The notes beneath the pieces were generated by a model. The model worked only from the letters and a program-made list of their open reading frames with translations, did not search any database and was not told the DNA's origin. The position numbers and the translations under genes are program-made. This document shows, one piece after another, positions 13,738-21,181 of a DNA stretch of 21,468 nucleotides. The stretch's first letter is position 1, and every line of letters begins with the position of its first letter. The DNA is from a virus, in IMG/VR virus record IMGVR_UViG_3300046780_001181, positions 1 through 21,468 of that record, one strand, 5' to 3'.

Positions 13738-15860
13738 GGGATCGTGAGGCCCTTGTCCGAGGCCATGTAGACCGCGTCGGTGTGCACTTCAGTCGAGTCG
13801 AACGACTCGTTGTACACCGCGATCTCAGCGATGGTGCCCTCGGACGGATACGCCTCGTACATGCCGAGGTAGAAGAGCGAGAACGGCCCCTCAGCTTCGA
13901 TGGTGGCGTCAGTGAGCGTGACCGGTGCTGCGTCGACATAGAGCACGATGCTGCCCGCCGTAGCGCCCACGCGTGGCGTAACGACTGCCGTGACAACGTG
14001 TGGCGAACCGTTGTGAGCCACGGTGCCTTGCGCGAATCCGCCCGCTGTGTTCTCGGAGACCACCGAGAGCGCGCCGGCCGCGGACAATCCCACGTAGATG
14101 TAGTTGTTGCCGCTGCCTTTGATCGCCCACATCGCCTGATCAGCGATCAAGCTGTCGAACTTGCAGACGCAAGAGACTGTGAAGACGCCTCCAGACGTGA
14201 TGTCGACCGCGATTCCATCCGCGCGCAAGCCTTCGCCATCGCCGTTGTCGCGGTCGAACGAAATGGAGCCGTGCCCCGCGTAATTCGAATCGCTCCCCAC
14301 CCAAAGCGGCAGAGCGCCGAAGCTCGGCGCGCCCGCGTTGTTCACCTGCGTACTCAAGTCTGCGACGGCTGCGACGTCCGCGCCCGAAAGCGTGATGTTG
14401 GCGAGCTGCGCCTTGAACCAGCCGACCAGCGTGCCCTTGTCTGTGGGAAGGTAGCTGACACTTCCGACGGTCCCCGCGGCCGCTCCGACAAGCCCGGGCA
14501 TGGTCGCGGCTACCGTGCCGTCCAACGCGCCACCCGAAGAAGCGGAGCCCACCAGACCCGGAAGCGTAGCCGCGACCGCGCCAGTGAGACCTGCAGGCGT
14601 GCCCGAGTTCGGCTCGAAGCTTGGCGACCTCGCCGCGTACACCACGCTGCCAAGTTTCGACAGTGAGTACATAGTGGCGCCCGTTGTATACGCGTCGAGC
14701 GTTTCGCCCACAGGACGCTGCACGTCGCTCGGCCAAGTGAGCGCAAAGGGACCGCCGGACTGGGTTACAGCGAGCTGGCAGCCAGCCTCTGGAACGTTCG
14801 CTAGCCCATTGATCGTGCAGTTGTTGGTCAGCGCGAGCGTGAAGCGATCGACGCCCGTGAAGTCGAGCGCGAGTAGGCTCGAGAACGTCAGCGCAGACGT
14901 GACGAAGGAACCGCCGCCGCCCCCCGAGCTTGCGTTGTCGGCCGCGGGAGCCCACGCCGAGCCGTTGTACTTGATGACCTGCCCGGTCGCTGGCGTCGTC
15001 ATGCTCGGGGCGAACGAGCGGCCCATGATCCCGCTCACCGTGGGGGTGGGCAACGCGCCCGCCAGATCACCGCCCACGAGACCCGCTAGGTCGTGCGTGT
15101 GGTCGCTGCGGGAAGCCAAGCCGGAGACGCCGCCCGTTCCGTTCCCCACTGCAGGCGGCTCGGCACTCGATAGCCCCGCGCCACCCCCGCCGCCGCCCCC
15201 ACTTCCCGGGGGGCCGTAGCTCGCGTTGACCATGGGCGACATTGGAGCGATCGCTACGTAGTCAGAGCGCACCTCGTACGCGAGCAGGGTGACCGCAAGC
15301 GCGGTCTGGTCGACCTGCAACGTGCCCGGGCTGTCTGGCATCTTGATCGTGCGACCTGTGCACGTGATCCCGGTGATGTCGCGGCCGCCAACGCCGTCCT
15401 GACGAAGCTCGATGGTGCCACTCGCGCCATCCACCGGGTTGATCAGCACGATAGCGACGTCGCCATTGAGAGGCGCAATCGTGTGCGCGCATCGCACGCC
15501 CACATTGATGTTCACCGATGCCGCATAGGGCACCGAGGAGATCCGCGGAAGAAACGAGCCTGCGTCGAGTACGCTGAAGCCGTCCGCGTCGAGGTCTTGC
15601 GTCAGGACGCTAGGGAACGTGGTGGAACCACCACCGCCCAAGTCCCACCAGTTGATCGGCGCATAGTTGAAGAGCCCGTACCAAACGCCGGTGTCGGTGC
15701 GCTGATAGATCTTGCCGACGTCGGTGCTGCGAATGGCTCGCCCTGACGGGTTCTCGTGGTCGCGCACGATGCCGGCGGTGAACTCCGACTCGTCTGCGAT
15801 GGTCCCGGCGATGACGCTGTGAATGCCATCGGCGTAGGTGAGAGCCTCATGCGAGGGCAT
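13734..15860 (-). CDS. Tail fibre protein B with C-terminal lectin (LamG/ConA-like) domain
   Basis: An ATG at 15860 is chosen because the product then starts like fibre A; a GTG at 15869 is the longer option. Of 708 residues, 1-72 form the anchor shared with fibre A. A shaft follows with a poly-Gly linker (about 221-229) and SDHTHDL (HxH) at about 252-258, then two LPGL repeats (about 427-438, 448-459). The C-terminal region (about 470-708) has the strands of a concanavalin A-like/LamG fold: VGWFKAQ, SISFDRDNG, FTVSCVCKF, IVLYVDAAPV and GTIAEIAVYN. This suggests glycan binding. It is the first gene of the receptor trio and overlaps the SGNH gene by four bases. Phage fibre with lectin tip is the role I infer. 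Confidence 0.8.
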   Translation of the reverse strand: MPSHEALTYADGIHSVIAGTIADESEFTAGIVRDHENPSGRAIRSTDVGKIYQRTDTGVWYGLFNYAPINWWDLGGGGSTTFPSVLTQDLDADGFSVLDAGSFLPRISSVPYAASVNINVGVRCAHTIAPLNGDVAIVLINPVDGASGTIELRQDGVGGRDITGITCTGRTIKMPDSPGTLQVDQTALAVTLLAYEVRSDYVAIAPMSPMVNASYGPPGSGGGGGGGAGLSSAEPPAVGNGTGGVSGLASRSDHTHDLAGLVGGDLAGALPTPTVSGIMGRSFAPSMTTPATGQVIKYNGSAWAPAADNASSGGGGGSFVTSALTFSSLLALDFTGVDRFTLALTNNCTINGLANVPEAGCQLAVTQSGGPFALTWPSDVQRPVGETLDAYTTGATMYSLSKLGSVVYAARSPSFEPNSGTPAGLTGAVAATLPGLVGSASSGGALDGTVAATMPGLVGAAAGTVGSVSYLPTDKGTLVGWFKAQLANITLSGADVAAVADLSTQVNNAGAPSFGALPLWVGSDSNYAGHGSISFDRDNGDGEGLRADGIAVDITSGGVFTVSCVCKFDSLIADQAMWAIKGSGNNYIYVGLSAAGALSVVSENTAGGFAQGTVAHNGSPHVVTAVVTPRVGATAGSIVLYVDAAPVTLTDATIEAEGPFSLFYLGMYEAYPSEGTIAEIAVYNESFDSTEVHTDAVYMASDKGLTIP
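14484..14582 (-). repeat. LPGL repeat pair, lectin fibre gene
   Basis: Two copies with core GAVAATLPGLVG and GTVAATMPGLVG, 21 residues apart, lie immediately before the lectin domain. In this protein the pair is internal, unlike the terminal pairs of the two enzymes. Confidence 0.75.
15645..15860 (-). repeat. Duplicated fibre anchor domain (copy 2)
   Basis: Second copy of the 72-residue fibre anchor, residues 1-72 of fibre B. Key shared blocks are GTIA, AGIV, DVGK, WYGLFN and the final NWW. See the copy at 10435-10650. Confidence 0.75.
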
Positions 15861-15907
15861 GCGCACCACCTTCGGCCTCGCGCATCGCCGGGCTTGGATT
15901 CACGAGA

Positions 15908-16312
15908 TCAGGTTCCGATGACGTTCGTGATCGTGAACGAAGACAGGCTGATCGTTACGCCGGAGACGAAAGCCAGCGACGCGAACTGCGCCTCGCCTCC
16001 GCCGCCCGTTGTTGACACCGTGAAGTCACCAAGCCGCGTGGTGCCGTCGGACTGAAAGCAGCGAATGAACGTGCATGAACCAGTCGCGTCTGCGCTCGAA
16101 TCGGCCGTGATTGCGTTCGCCGTGAGAACGCCACCCGATGCAGCGGGAAACGCTGTCGCTCCGAATCGAAGCTCGGCGAGCAACGTGTTCCCAGAGAGCG
16201 CCGCGTCACCGTCAGTGGGCTTGGTGCCCGCGTAGCAGCGAATGTATCCGCTGTTGTAGCTCGCGCGAATCGCATCGAGCATGGCGTTGCGAATGACTAC
16301 CGGTGCTTTCAT
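15908..16312 (-). CDS. Conserved phage tail-region protein, Ala/Gly/Thr-rich
   Basis: The 134-residue product has SGYIRCYAGTKPTDGDAAL near residues 20-38, VLTANAITADSSADATGSC in the middle, and SGVTISLSSFTITNV near the end. I recall this arrangement (YIR-x-Y-x-G, LLAEL-x-FG, ANAI-x-DSSADATG) from small beta-rich proteins in many tailed phages, next to fibre genes; their exact role is not established to my knowledge. AGGGGA six to seven bases before the ATG supports the start. It is flanked by short gaps of 47 and 69 bases. Confidence 0.7.
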   Translation of the reverse strand: MKAPVVIRNAMLDAIRASYNSGYIRCYAGTKPTDGDAALSGNTLLAELRFGATAFPAASGGVLTANAITADSSADATGSCTFIRCFQSDGTTRLGDFTVSTTGGGGEAQFASLAFVSGVTISLSSFTITNVIGT

Positions 16313-16381
16313 CGACGTTCCCCTCGACGTCGAGCATCCGCGGCAGTGTTGCTTCGCTTCGGATAGCGCGGGCTGATGCGA

Positions 16382-17215
16382 TCAACCGTTGCGCGGCCCC
16401 GGGTCGTTGAACGTGACAGCGATCTGATAGATCGTGTCGAGCACCGGCTGACCAGACGAATACGCCTTCACGTAATACTTGCTCTGCGCGCGATTCACCG
16501 TCTCAGCGAGGCCGCTCGTGGTGTTGCCGAGGATGAAGTCGTTACCGAACCCAGCACCCGAAACGCCCGCTGCAACCTCAGGAAGAAGCGGCACGACGTC
16601 TGGCGGCCCACCCGCGAGGCCTCGGGGCGTGCTCTTGTACAACCCCGCACGGAAGTTGTTGCCGCTCAATCCCGGGCCACCTTGCGTGTGACCAGCCACG
16701 ACGAAGCCGGTGATGATGCACCCAGTGGGCAGCGCGATTTCCGCGGTGTACGGCACGTCGCCATCATCGGTGTAGACGTAGCCGTCGGCGCCAGTCCAGC
16801 CGAAAGCCGCGCCCACGTTGTTCATCACCGAAACCTGTGGCGGCATAGGCAGCAAGATGGCCTTGGCGCGCGGCGCGTTGTAGACGATCTCGTTTGCGGG
16901 GCCGTTGAGGATCGGACTCACGTTGTTGAAGCGCGTGAAGGTGCCGTTGAGCTCGGTCGTCGTGTTGAGCGCAACCAACGTGCCGTTGAACTGATGCGAG
17001 CCGATCCAGGTGTACGGTTTGTTCAGGAACTCCGGCTCGTTGTGCAGATTGTCGACGTACGCGTGCCACTGAAACGAGCCGTTGAACAGCCAGTTCATCA
17101 TCTTCGGAGGCGGTCGCTCTGCGAAAAGCCATCCCGAGGTTTTCTTAGCCTCAGCGGGCGCAGTGATCGCGCTCACTCCCGTAGCCCATCGGAACAGATC
17201 AGACGGCTTAGCCAT
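16382..17215 (-). CDS. Tail fibre or baseplate appendage protein
   Basis: The 277-residue product has an N-terminus typical of appendage proteins: SGWLFAERPPPKMMNWLFN at about residues 27-45, with the Gly-Trp, Arg-Pro-Pro and Asn-Trp positions seen in phage fibre proteins that attach to the baseplate. A Gly/Asn/Thr-rich beta region follows. A GAGG six bases before the ATG supports the start, and the gene overlaps the DUF2612-like gene by eight bases. Role is probably an adaptor or short fibre; the receptor-binding part is not identifiable. Confidence 0.65.
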   Translation of the reverse strand: MAKPSDLFRWATGVSAITAPAEAKKTSGWLFAERPPPKMMNWLFNGSFQWHAYVDNLHNEPEFLNKPYTWIGSHQFNGTLVALNTTTELNGTFTRFNNVSPILNGPANEIVYNAPRAKAILLPMPPQVSVMNNVGAAFGWTGADGYVYTDDGDVPYTAEIALPTGCIITGFVVAGHTQGGPGLSGNNFRAGLYKSTPRGLAGGPPDVVPLLPEVAAGVSGAGFGNDFILGNTTSGLAETVNRAQSKYYVKAYSSGQPVLDTIYQIAVTFNDPGPRNG

Positions 17216-17945
17216 AACGAACCTCTACTCCGATGAACTGTCCACCCACGAGCCCTGTAGCGTCCGCAAAACCCATGTTTGCGTCGTCGACGCTGTCTTC
17301 ACCGGGCGCGAACGTGAAGGTGTGCGCATCGTCCGAAGCCTGGAACCACACCTCGAGCCCAACGCCGCCGTATGTGGCCTCGAGCAAGAGATCCGCCAAA
17401 ACGCTCGCTACGACGTCTGGAGGCACCGTAGCGTCCCAAGGAAACTCGATGCGGTTGCCACCCACGTACATGCGGTAGCCCGCGGGATAGGACCCCTCGA
17501 GCCGCAACGTGTTGTTGGTGGGCCCGAGAATCGCGCGCGCGACCTTGTAGAGGATGTCCGCAGATCCGTTGCTGCGATTGATGAGCGTGCGCGCGATGAC
17601 GTACGCAAGGTACTCGCGGTCTAGGCGCCCATTACGCGGCTCGCCAAGCACGCCTCCGACGCGCGTGAGCCTGTCAGTCGTGCCGCTCGAGGAGCCGACC
17701 CACACGGGCGATCCATCGTTCGCGGTCACAAGCACGTCTTGGTTCGTGTAGACGTACTCGGTCAGCGAATCGATAATGTTGTCGAGGTCGAACGCCGTGT
17801 ACAGGCCAGGCAGTGCGTCTTCGAGGTCCTGAATCGACTTGAAGTAACACCGGATCCAGTTCTTGAGGTCCTCGTCGTCAGCGTGCTGCCCGTGCAGCAT
17901 CGCGACGGCCTGCTCGGCGTGGTCGGTGACGTGCGTATAGGACAT
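17208..17945 (-). CDS. Baseplate tail protein, DUF2612/tail protein I-like
   Basis: The 245-residue protein has a helical N-terminus and the segment VGGVLGEPRNGRLDREYLAY (about 96-115) followed by LINRSNGSADILYKVARAIL (121-140). This matches the DUF2612-type pattern, a lG-x2-lg-x2-R block then a D-x2-Y helix and N-x-S-x-G. Such proteins sit directly after baseplate J in many phages and connect fibres to the baseplate. A GAGGAG six bases before the ATG supports the start. C-terminal residues are beta-rich. The start is twelve bases after baseplate J ends. Confidence 0.65.
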   Translation of the reverse strand: MSYTHVTDHAEQAVAMLHGQHADDEDLKNWIRCYFKSIQDLEDALPGLYTAFDLDNIIDSLTEYVYTNQDVLVTANDGSPVWVGSSSGTTDRLTRVGGVLGEPRNGRLDREYLAYVIARTLINRSNGSADILYKVARAILGPTNNTLRLEGSYPAGYRMYVGGNRIEFPWDATVPPDVVASVLADLLLEATYGGVGLEVWFQASDDAHTFTFAPGEDSVDDANMGFADATGLVGGQFIGVEVRYG

Positions 17946-17957
17946 TCCAGGCTCCTC

Positions 17958-19181
17958 TCAGATCGCCATCTGCACGACGACGTCGCCGGATTGGATGCCG
18001 CGCTCGTTGAGGTGACCGAGGAACTCGCGCGGAGCGAGCTGGTAGTCGGCGTTGACCCAGCTCGCACCATCGGTGGAGAACTCCACCGTCGCGATACCCC
18101 GCACTCCGGAGACTGTCAGCGCCGCGGCCGCAATCTTCGAGCGATAGATCAAGCCACCGATCGCAACCTCGCCCTCGATCTTCGCCCCGTTGGTCGCCAC
18201 GAGCTCGATCGTGCCGTCGCTGAAGTCGCTGACTGTCTGCTTGACGGCGTCATCGCCGGGGTAGCCCTCCTGCCTGTTGCCGGAGAGGCGAACCCAAATG
18301 CGGCGCGCAATTGGCCGCGCGTAGAACACCGTTTGGTTGTTGCCCTCTTCGTCGACGATGATCTGAGAGCTCGTCCCCACCATCTCGATGCCGAAGCCCA
18401 CGTTCTTCCAAATCGCCTGCGCGATTTTCTGAGGGTCGCCGCCGAGTACGAGTGCCTCAACGCTCTTCGGCGCACGCCCCGCGGCGTCGATCTGCATCGA
18501 ACGATTCGTGTACACACGCACATCGTTCACGCCCTTGATGGCGCTCAGCGCTGAGCGAATGGCACCTACCGGACCGAGCGCAGCAAGCCCGAGCTCGCGC
18601 CGGCGGCGCACGCGCAGGCGAGGGTCGATCTCGGTCAGCGAGCCGATATCAGCGTCGACCTCGTTGTCGATCGCCAGTACGCCCGAAGGGGGAGCCACGA
18701 GCGTTCGCAAGGTGCCGACCGGCGCGCGCACGGGGCCTACCGCGGTCGCCACCATCGGCACGCGGATCACAGCGTTCCCTGAGCCCGGGTTGCTCGCGAT
18801 ATCTGTGTTCCAGAACCGCGCATCCGGCTTGTCCGTGACCGTGGCGACGATGCTGTGCGCGGCGTAGTCGCCCGGGGCCAATGTCACATTCGCAGTCAGC
18901 GTGGAAGCGAAAGGACCGTTCCGCTTCGTGCCCGAGTAAGCGCAGACCCGGTCGAGAGCCGCGCCGTCAGCGTTCTCGCTGAAGCTCTCGTAAATCTCTC
19001 CCTGTGCTTCGCCGAGCTCGGCGACCTTCGTCGCGACAATCGCACTGAACTGCCCAAAAACAGAATCAGGAGAGCTGTCAAGCGCGGGATGGATCAGAGT
19101 GCGACCTTCGCGCTCGAAGACCTTGAAGACCTCTTCCTCGGTCTCCCGCACGTACCCGGTCAAGCGCACGCCAACAGGCAC
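17958..19181 (-). CDS. Baseplate J-like protein (gp47/GpJ family)
   Basis: The start is a GTG at 19181, eight bases after GGGAGG and four bases after the upstream stop; a reading from 19235 would add 18 residues unlike the family. The 407-residue product has the GpJ-type N-terminus: SSPDSVFGQFSAIVATKVAE (about 36-55) and GAALDRVCAYSGTKR (73-87), then a beta domain and RVRRRRELGLAALG (about 210-223) with GVNDVRV after it, as in the family. GpJ proteins form the arms of the baseplate around the hub. Length is close to that of the family. The C-terminal residues end with a QSGDVVVQMAI beta edge. Neighbours are the wedge (upstream) and the DUF2612-like protein (downstream). Confidence 0.85.
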   Translation of the reverse strand: MPVGVRLTGYVRETEEEVFKVFEREGRTLIHPALDSSPDSVFGQFSAIVATKVAELGEAQGEIYESFSENADGAALDRVCAYSGTKRNGPFASTLTANVTLAPGDYAAHSIVATVTDKPDARFWNTDIASNPGSGNAVIRVPMVATAVGPVRAPVGTLRTLVAPPSGVLAIDNEVDADIGSLTEIDPRLRVRRRRELGLAALGPVGAIRSALSAIKGVNDVRVYTNRSMQIDAAGRAPKSVEALVLGGDPQKIAQAIWKNVGFGIEMVGTSSQIIVDEEGNNQTVFYARPIARRIWVRLSGNRQEGYPGDDAVKQTVSDFSDGTIELVATNGAKIEGEVAIGGLIYRSKIAAAALTVSGVRGIATVEFSTDGASWVNADYQLAPREFLGHLNERGIQSGDVVVQMAI

Positions 19182-19185
19182 GTTC

Positions 19186-19545
19186 TCAGCCTCCCGTGTC
19201 CAGCGACACGTCGATGACGTCACCACTGTCGGCAACGGCGAAGATGCGAACCGAAAGCTTCCGCGTCTTCGAGTCGAGCTTGAAAGTCATCGACTGAACG
19301 CTTCGGATCCCCGGGACGGAGAGACATCGACGTCGGATCTCGGCGCGACGCGCTAGGTCCGTGTTCTTCCCGACGATGGCGCCGCGATAGTCAGTGCCCG
19401 CGCTTTCGTCTCGGAACCACTCGCCCTTGAAGTGCAGGAGCGCGATCTTGAGGCGCTGCGCTGTCGCATGGACTCCCGTGACCAACGCGAAACGGGTGAC
19501 GTTGTGCACGAGCTTGTGATTTGAGCCGAGCGCGAAGTCAGCCAT
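19186..19545 (-). CDS. Baseplate wedge protein, gp25/DUF2634-like
   Basis: The 119-residue product has a central WFRDESAGTDYRGAIVGKNT (about 43-62), then an ARRAEIRRRCLSVPGIRSV helix-strand and a C-terminal LSVRIFAVADSGDVIDV strand pair. This follows the pattern of the gp25/W-type or DUF2634 wedge proteins: a Trp-x-Asp-x2-x-Gly core, an E-x-R helix and a PGI-x-SV turn. The wedge nucleates sheath and baseplate assembly. It starts three bases after the spike stop and ends four bases before the GTG of baseplate J, as expected in a tail operon. Confidence 0.7.
   Translation of the reverse strand: MADFALGSNHKLVHNVTRFALVTGVHATAQRLKIALLHFKGEWFRDESAGTDYRGAIVGKNTDLARRAEIRRRCLSVPGIRSVQSMTFKLDSKTRKLSVRIFAVADSGDVIDVSLDTGG
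19190..19195 (-). promoter_or_regulatory. Ribosome binding site of baseplate J
   Basis: GGGAGG on the minus strand, eight bases before the GTG at 19181. It decides the start of the baseplate J gene. Confidence 0.65.
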
Positions 19546-19548
19546 TCG

Positions 19549-20283
19549 CTATTCGGTACTCGACACCCTCGACGCAGTTGCGGATTTCAAAGCCAAGGCT
19601 GCTTGCAGCGCTGTGGTCCAAAGCGTTGCCGCGGGAGGAAGCGCGCCCGGCAATGGCGTAAGCGCTGCGATGATCCCTTGCAGAGAGTTGAACAGGACGT
19701 CGAGATACCTGTGTAGCGATTCGTCCTTTGTCACGCCCTCGGCGGGCAACAGACCAGGCCCCACCTGATGGCTCGACGTCGTCACCTGCACTGATCCGGT
19801 GGGAGTCATGCGAATCACCGCGGTGCCGTCTTCCTTGCCGATCACGAGGTCCGCGGTGCTCACGTTCTGCACGCGCAGCACATCGGGATAGCAGCCTGGC
19901 TCAGCCCAACACCCATTGAGCCCGTGCGGGTCGCTCACGCCCGGGTGCTCGTGCACCTGCCCGCTACCGCGCCACACGAGCAGGCTTTGAATCGAGCAGT
20001 GAACCTTCACCCAATCGCCGACCTTGAGCGGGAACGTGATGACGAAGCCACCCGCGCGCGGCCATTGGATGGGGATGTTCACCTGCTCGCCCAGGTCCTC
20101 GAACGCGACCCCCTCGTGCTCCTCGCCGGGCAGCTCGACCATCACCGCGGGGTCAACGTCGACCGTGCTGAGAGCTGCGTCATAGCGCACCACCTTGGCA
20201 GGAAAGCTCGTGTAGAGGTCGCGGCGAAAGTCATCAAGGACGCGGTCAAGCGCTTCGCGAGGTGTGGAGACGTCAGGGCCCAT
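19549..20283 (-). CDS. Baseplate spike protein, Gp138/GpV-like
   Basis: The ATG at 20283 gives 244 residues; an upstream in-frame reading to 20424 overlaps the hub gene and begins with Arg/Ser-rich sequence, so it is not used. The N-terminal half follows the Gp138 pattern, namely FPAKVVRYDAALSTVDVDPA (about 27-46), then VNIPIQWPRAGGFVITFPLK (about 68-87), GDWVKVHCSIQSLLVWRGSG and DPHGLNG. The OB-like start and a beta C-terminus suggest the membrane-piercing tip of the tail, a trimer under the hub. The later residues become Ala/Leu-rich. No ribosome site is obvious. The hub lies 43 bases upstream. Confidence 0.7.
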   Translation of the reverse strand: MGPDVSTPREALDRVLDDFRRDLYTSFPAKVVRYDAALSTVDVDPAVMVELPGEEHEGVAFEDLGEQVNIPIQWPRAGGFVITFPLKVGDWVKVHCSIQSLLVWRGSGQVHEHPGVSDPHGLNGCWAEPGCYPDVLRVQNVSTADLVIGKEDGTAVIRMTPTGSVQVTTSSHQVGPGLLPAEGVTKDESLHRYLDVLFNSLQGIIAALTPLPGALPPAATLWTTALQAALALKSATASRVSSTE

Positions 20284-20326
20284 GCGAGCATTCGAAAGGA
20301 GCGCGCGCGCAGCACCTTGGATTCGA

Positions 20327-21181
20327 TCAGCGGATCTCGCGCCCCTTCCCCTCGACCACCCAATCCTGTTCGCGGGTGTCGCCGATAACGCGGCGCTTCT
20401 CGATGCGCCACAGGCCCGTGCCATACGAGGTCAGCGACTCGATTTGTACCGGATACCCGCACTCAAGTCCGGGCAGGATGCGCGCGCGGAAGCTCATGAT
20501 CCCCTTCGTGTCGATCTCGGGAGAGCCTTCGAGCCCAGAGTCGCGATTCAGCACGGTCGCTTGCACGCTCAGCACGCCGCCGCGCTTGATGAGCTGAAAC
20601 TCGTTGCCTTGGATACTGAGCTCGTGCCCGGCCGAGCGCGCGAGCTTCTGCATGAGCTCGTACTCGCTGCCGCTGTAGTTGAGCCCACGCGCGAACGCTT
20701 GCCCGAGGCCCTCGAAACTGAGGTTACCCTTGCGGAGCTCGGCGCCCACGTTGCCGATGCCCACCCCCATCCGACTCGCGAGGTCACTCATCACGCGATC
20801 AAGGCTCACGCCCGGGCGCACGCCGCTGGTCTTGGCCTTCTTGCGGGTGCGCCGCGCGCCTTTGTCACCGTCGCCGGCACGAAGGACCGTGATCCAGGTC
20901 GCGCCGTCGCTATCCGGCCGGCTGTAGGCTGCACGCATCTCGCCCGCGAAGATGAGAGAGAGGCCCGTCTCCTCGTACCCCGCCTCGACGACCACCTTGG
21001 CCTTGGCGTCTGCCTTGTGCATGGCGTTGCGAGACGACTCGGCGAGGTTGTAAATCGAGACCTCAGAGCGATTCGTCTCCTTCGCAAGCGACTGCTCGAT
21101 CGTGAAGCCCACGCGGAGCTGCTCGACCGCGAGGCTATCGACGGTCACGCGGCAAATGCGCCTCCAGATCCGCGGTGCCAT
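20327..21181 (-). CDS. Baseplate hub protein (GpD/XkdQ-like)
   Basis: The 284-residue product has NRSEVSIYNLAESSR (about 37-51), AGYEETGLSLIFAGEMRAAY (about 67-86) and a Lys/Arg-rich linker near 109-117, with PEIDTKGIMSFRARILPGL at about 222-240. These are the usual blocks of hub proteins of myoviruses and XkdQ/GpD-like tail proteins, which connect the tube to the spike. The start overlaps the previous stop in TGATG. The length is near the lower end of the family. Position before the spike fits. Confidence 0.7.
   Translation of the reverse strand: MAPRIWRRICRVTVDSLAVEQLRVGFTIEQSLAKETNRSEVSIYNLAESSRNAMHKADAKAKVVVEAGYEETGLSLIFAGEMRAAYSRPDSDGATWITVLRAGDGDKGARRTRKKAKTSGVRPGVSLDRVMSDLASRMGVGIGNVGAELRKGNLSFEGLGQAFARGLNYSGSEYELMQKLARSAGHELSIQGNEFQLIKRGGVLSVQATVLNRDSGLEGSPEIDTKGIMSFRARILPGLECGYPVQIESLTSYGTGLWRIEKRRVIGDTREQDWVVEGKGREIR

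Noticed and set aside
13527-14666. A 379-codon plus-strand open frame.
   Set aside because: It is antisense to the SGNH and lectin-fibre genes, which have clear motifs on the minus strand.
20284-20424. N-terminal extension of the spike protein.
   Set aside because: It overlaps the hub gene and is Arg/Ser/Ala-rich; the family-like sequence begins soon after the ATG at 20283.
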